Assembly (NCBI GenBank): GCA_016786745.1
Contig: JAEUVS010000119.1
Location: forward strand, 1-32,413
Reading direction: 5' to 3'
DNA: 32,413 bases
From: Chitinophagaceae bacterium
GTDB taxonomy: Bacteria > Bacteroidota > Bacteroidia > Chitinophagales > Chitinophagaceae
In this document: positions 32,393 through 32,413 of the stretch, piece after piece
How the letters are laid out: every line of letters starts with the position of its first letter
Position numbering within the stretch: the stretch's first letter is position 1
Translations under genes and position numbers: made by a program
Notes under the pieces: generated by a model
The model's database searches: none
What the model was told of the DNA's origin: nothing
What the model saw: only the letters and a program-made list of their open reading frames with translations

Positions 32393-32413
32393 GAAGTGAG
32401 AGGTGAGAGGTGA
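32390..32413 (+). repeat. Heptad repeat at and after the kinase stop
   Basis: GTGAGAA, GTGAGAG, GTGAGAG, GTGA: seven-base period beginning one base before the TGA stop (32389) and running to the window edge. The array may continue beyond it. Confidence 0.65.

Overview
The window looks like chromosomal DNA of a Bacteroidota member, most likely near the Chitinophagaceae. Evidence: many starts lack a clear Shine-Dalgarno and are preceded by A-rich leaders. Promoter -7 boxes of the TAnnTTTG type precede several genes. Lipoproteins begin ...C-K-K or C-T-K. Ribosomal protein L36 is the zinc-ligand-poor type. Short intergenic repeats of the kind common in this phylum are present. The placement is inference; there is no rRNA gene to test it. 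No tRNA, rRNA, CRISPR array, transposase or phage gene was seen.

Layout. (1) 2-4505: the end of an unrecognised protein, then a secreted, membrane-anchored TPR-CHAT protease-like protein. Facing it is an ECF sigma factor overlapping a single-pass TPR protein that looks like its membrane partner. (2) 4637-6273: a Gly/Ser-rich PepSY-like lipoprotein and a type II NADH dehydrogenase. (3) 6274-9492: a 348-base intergenic stretch with hairpins, two tandem paralogous lipoprotein esterases, a 40-residue membrane peptide gene on the minus strand, and an S1/P1-type nuclease. (4) 9580-12519: a secreted M16 zinc peptidase. (5) 18543-12436, minus strand: an overlapping glgX(treX)-treZ-treY operon that makes trehalose from glycogen or malto-oligosaccharides. 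(6) 18656-22366: infA-rpmJ-rpsM-rpsK-rpsD-rpoA-rplQ, the alpha ribosomal operon, closed by a strong terminator. (7) 22446-24072: carA and aroQ, then a second terminator. (8) 28230-24150, minus strand: a DUF21/CBS/CorC-type membrane protein, an M1-type metallopeptidase and a MORN-like secreted protein. (9) 28363-32392: glmM, a cysteine desulfurase and an FGGY kinase resembling gluconokinase.

Most genes are housekeeping. Three things stand out. First, period-7 GTGA-type repeats sit immediately after five stop codons (rpmJ, rpsD, rpoA, the CorC-like gene and the FGGY kinase), always with GTGA on the coding strand, and two of them fold back on themselves. Second, the CHAT/ECF/TPR locus has an architecture that suggests protease-linked envelope signalling, although this is only an inference. 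Third, repeat sequences are used as gene parts: one encodes an in-frame linker in the TPR membrane protein, and another supplies the apparent ribosome binding site of the M1 peptidase gene.
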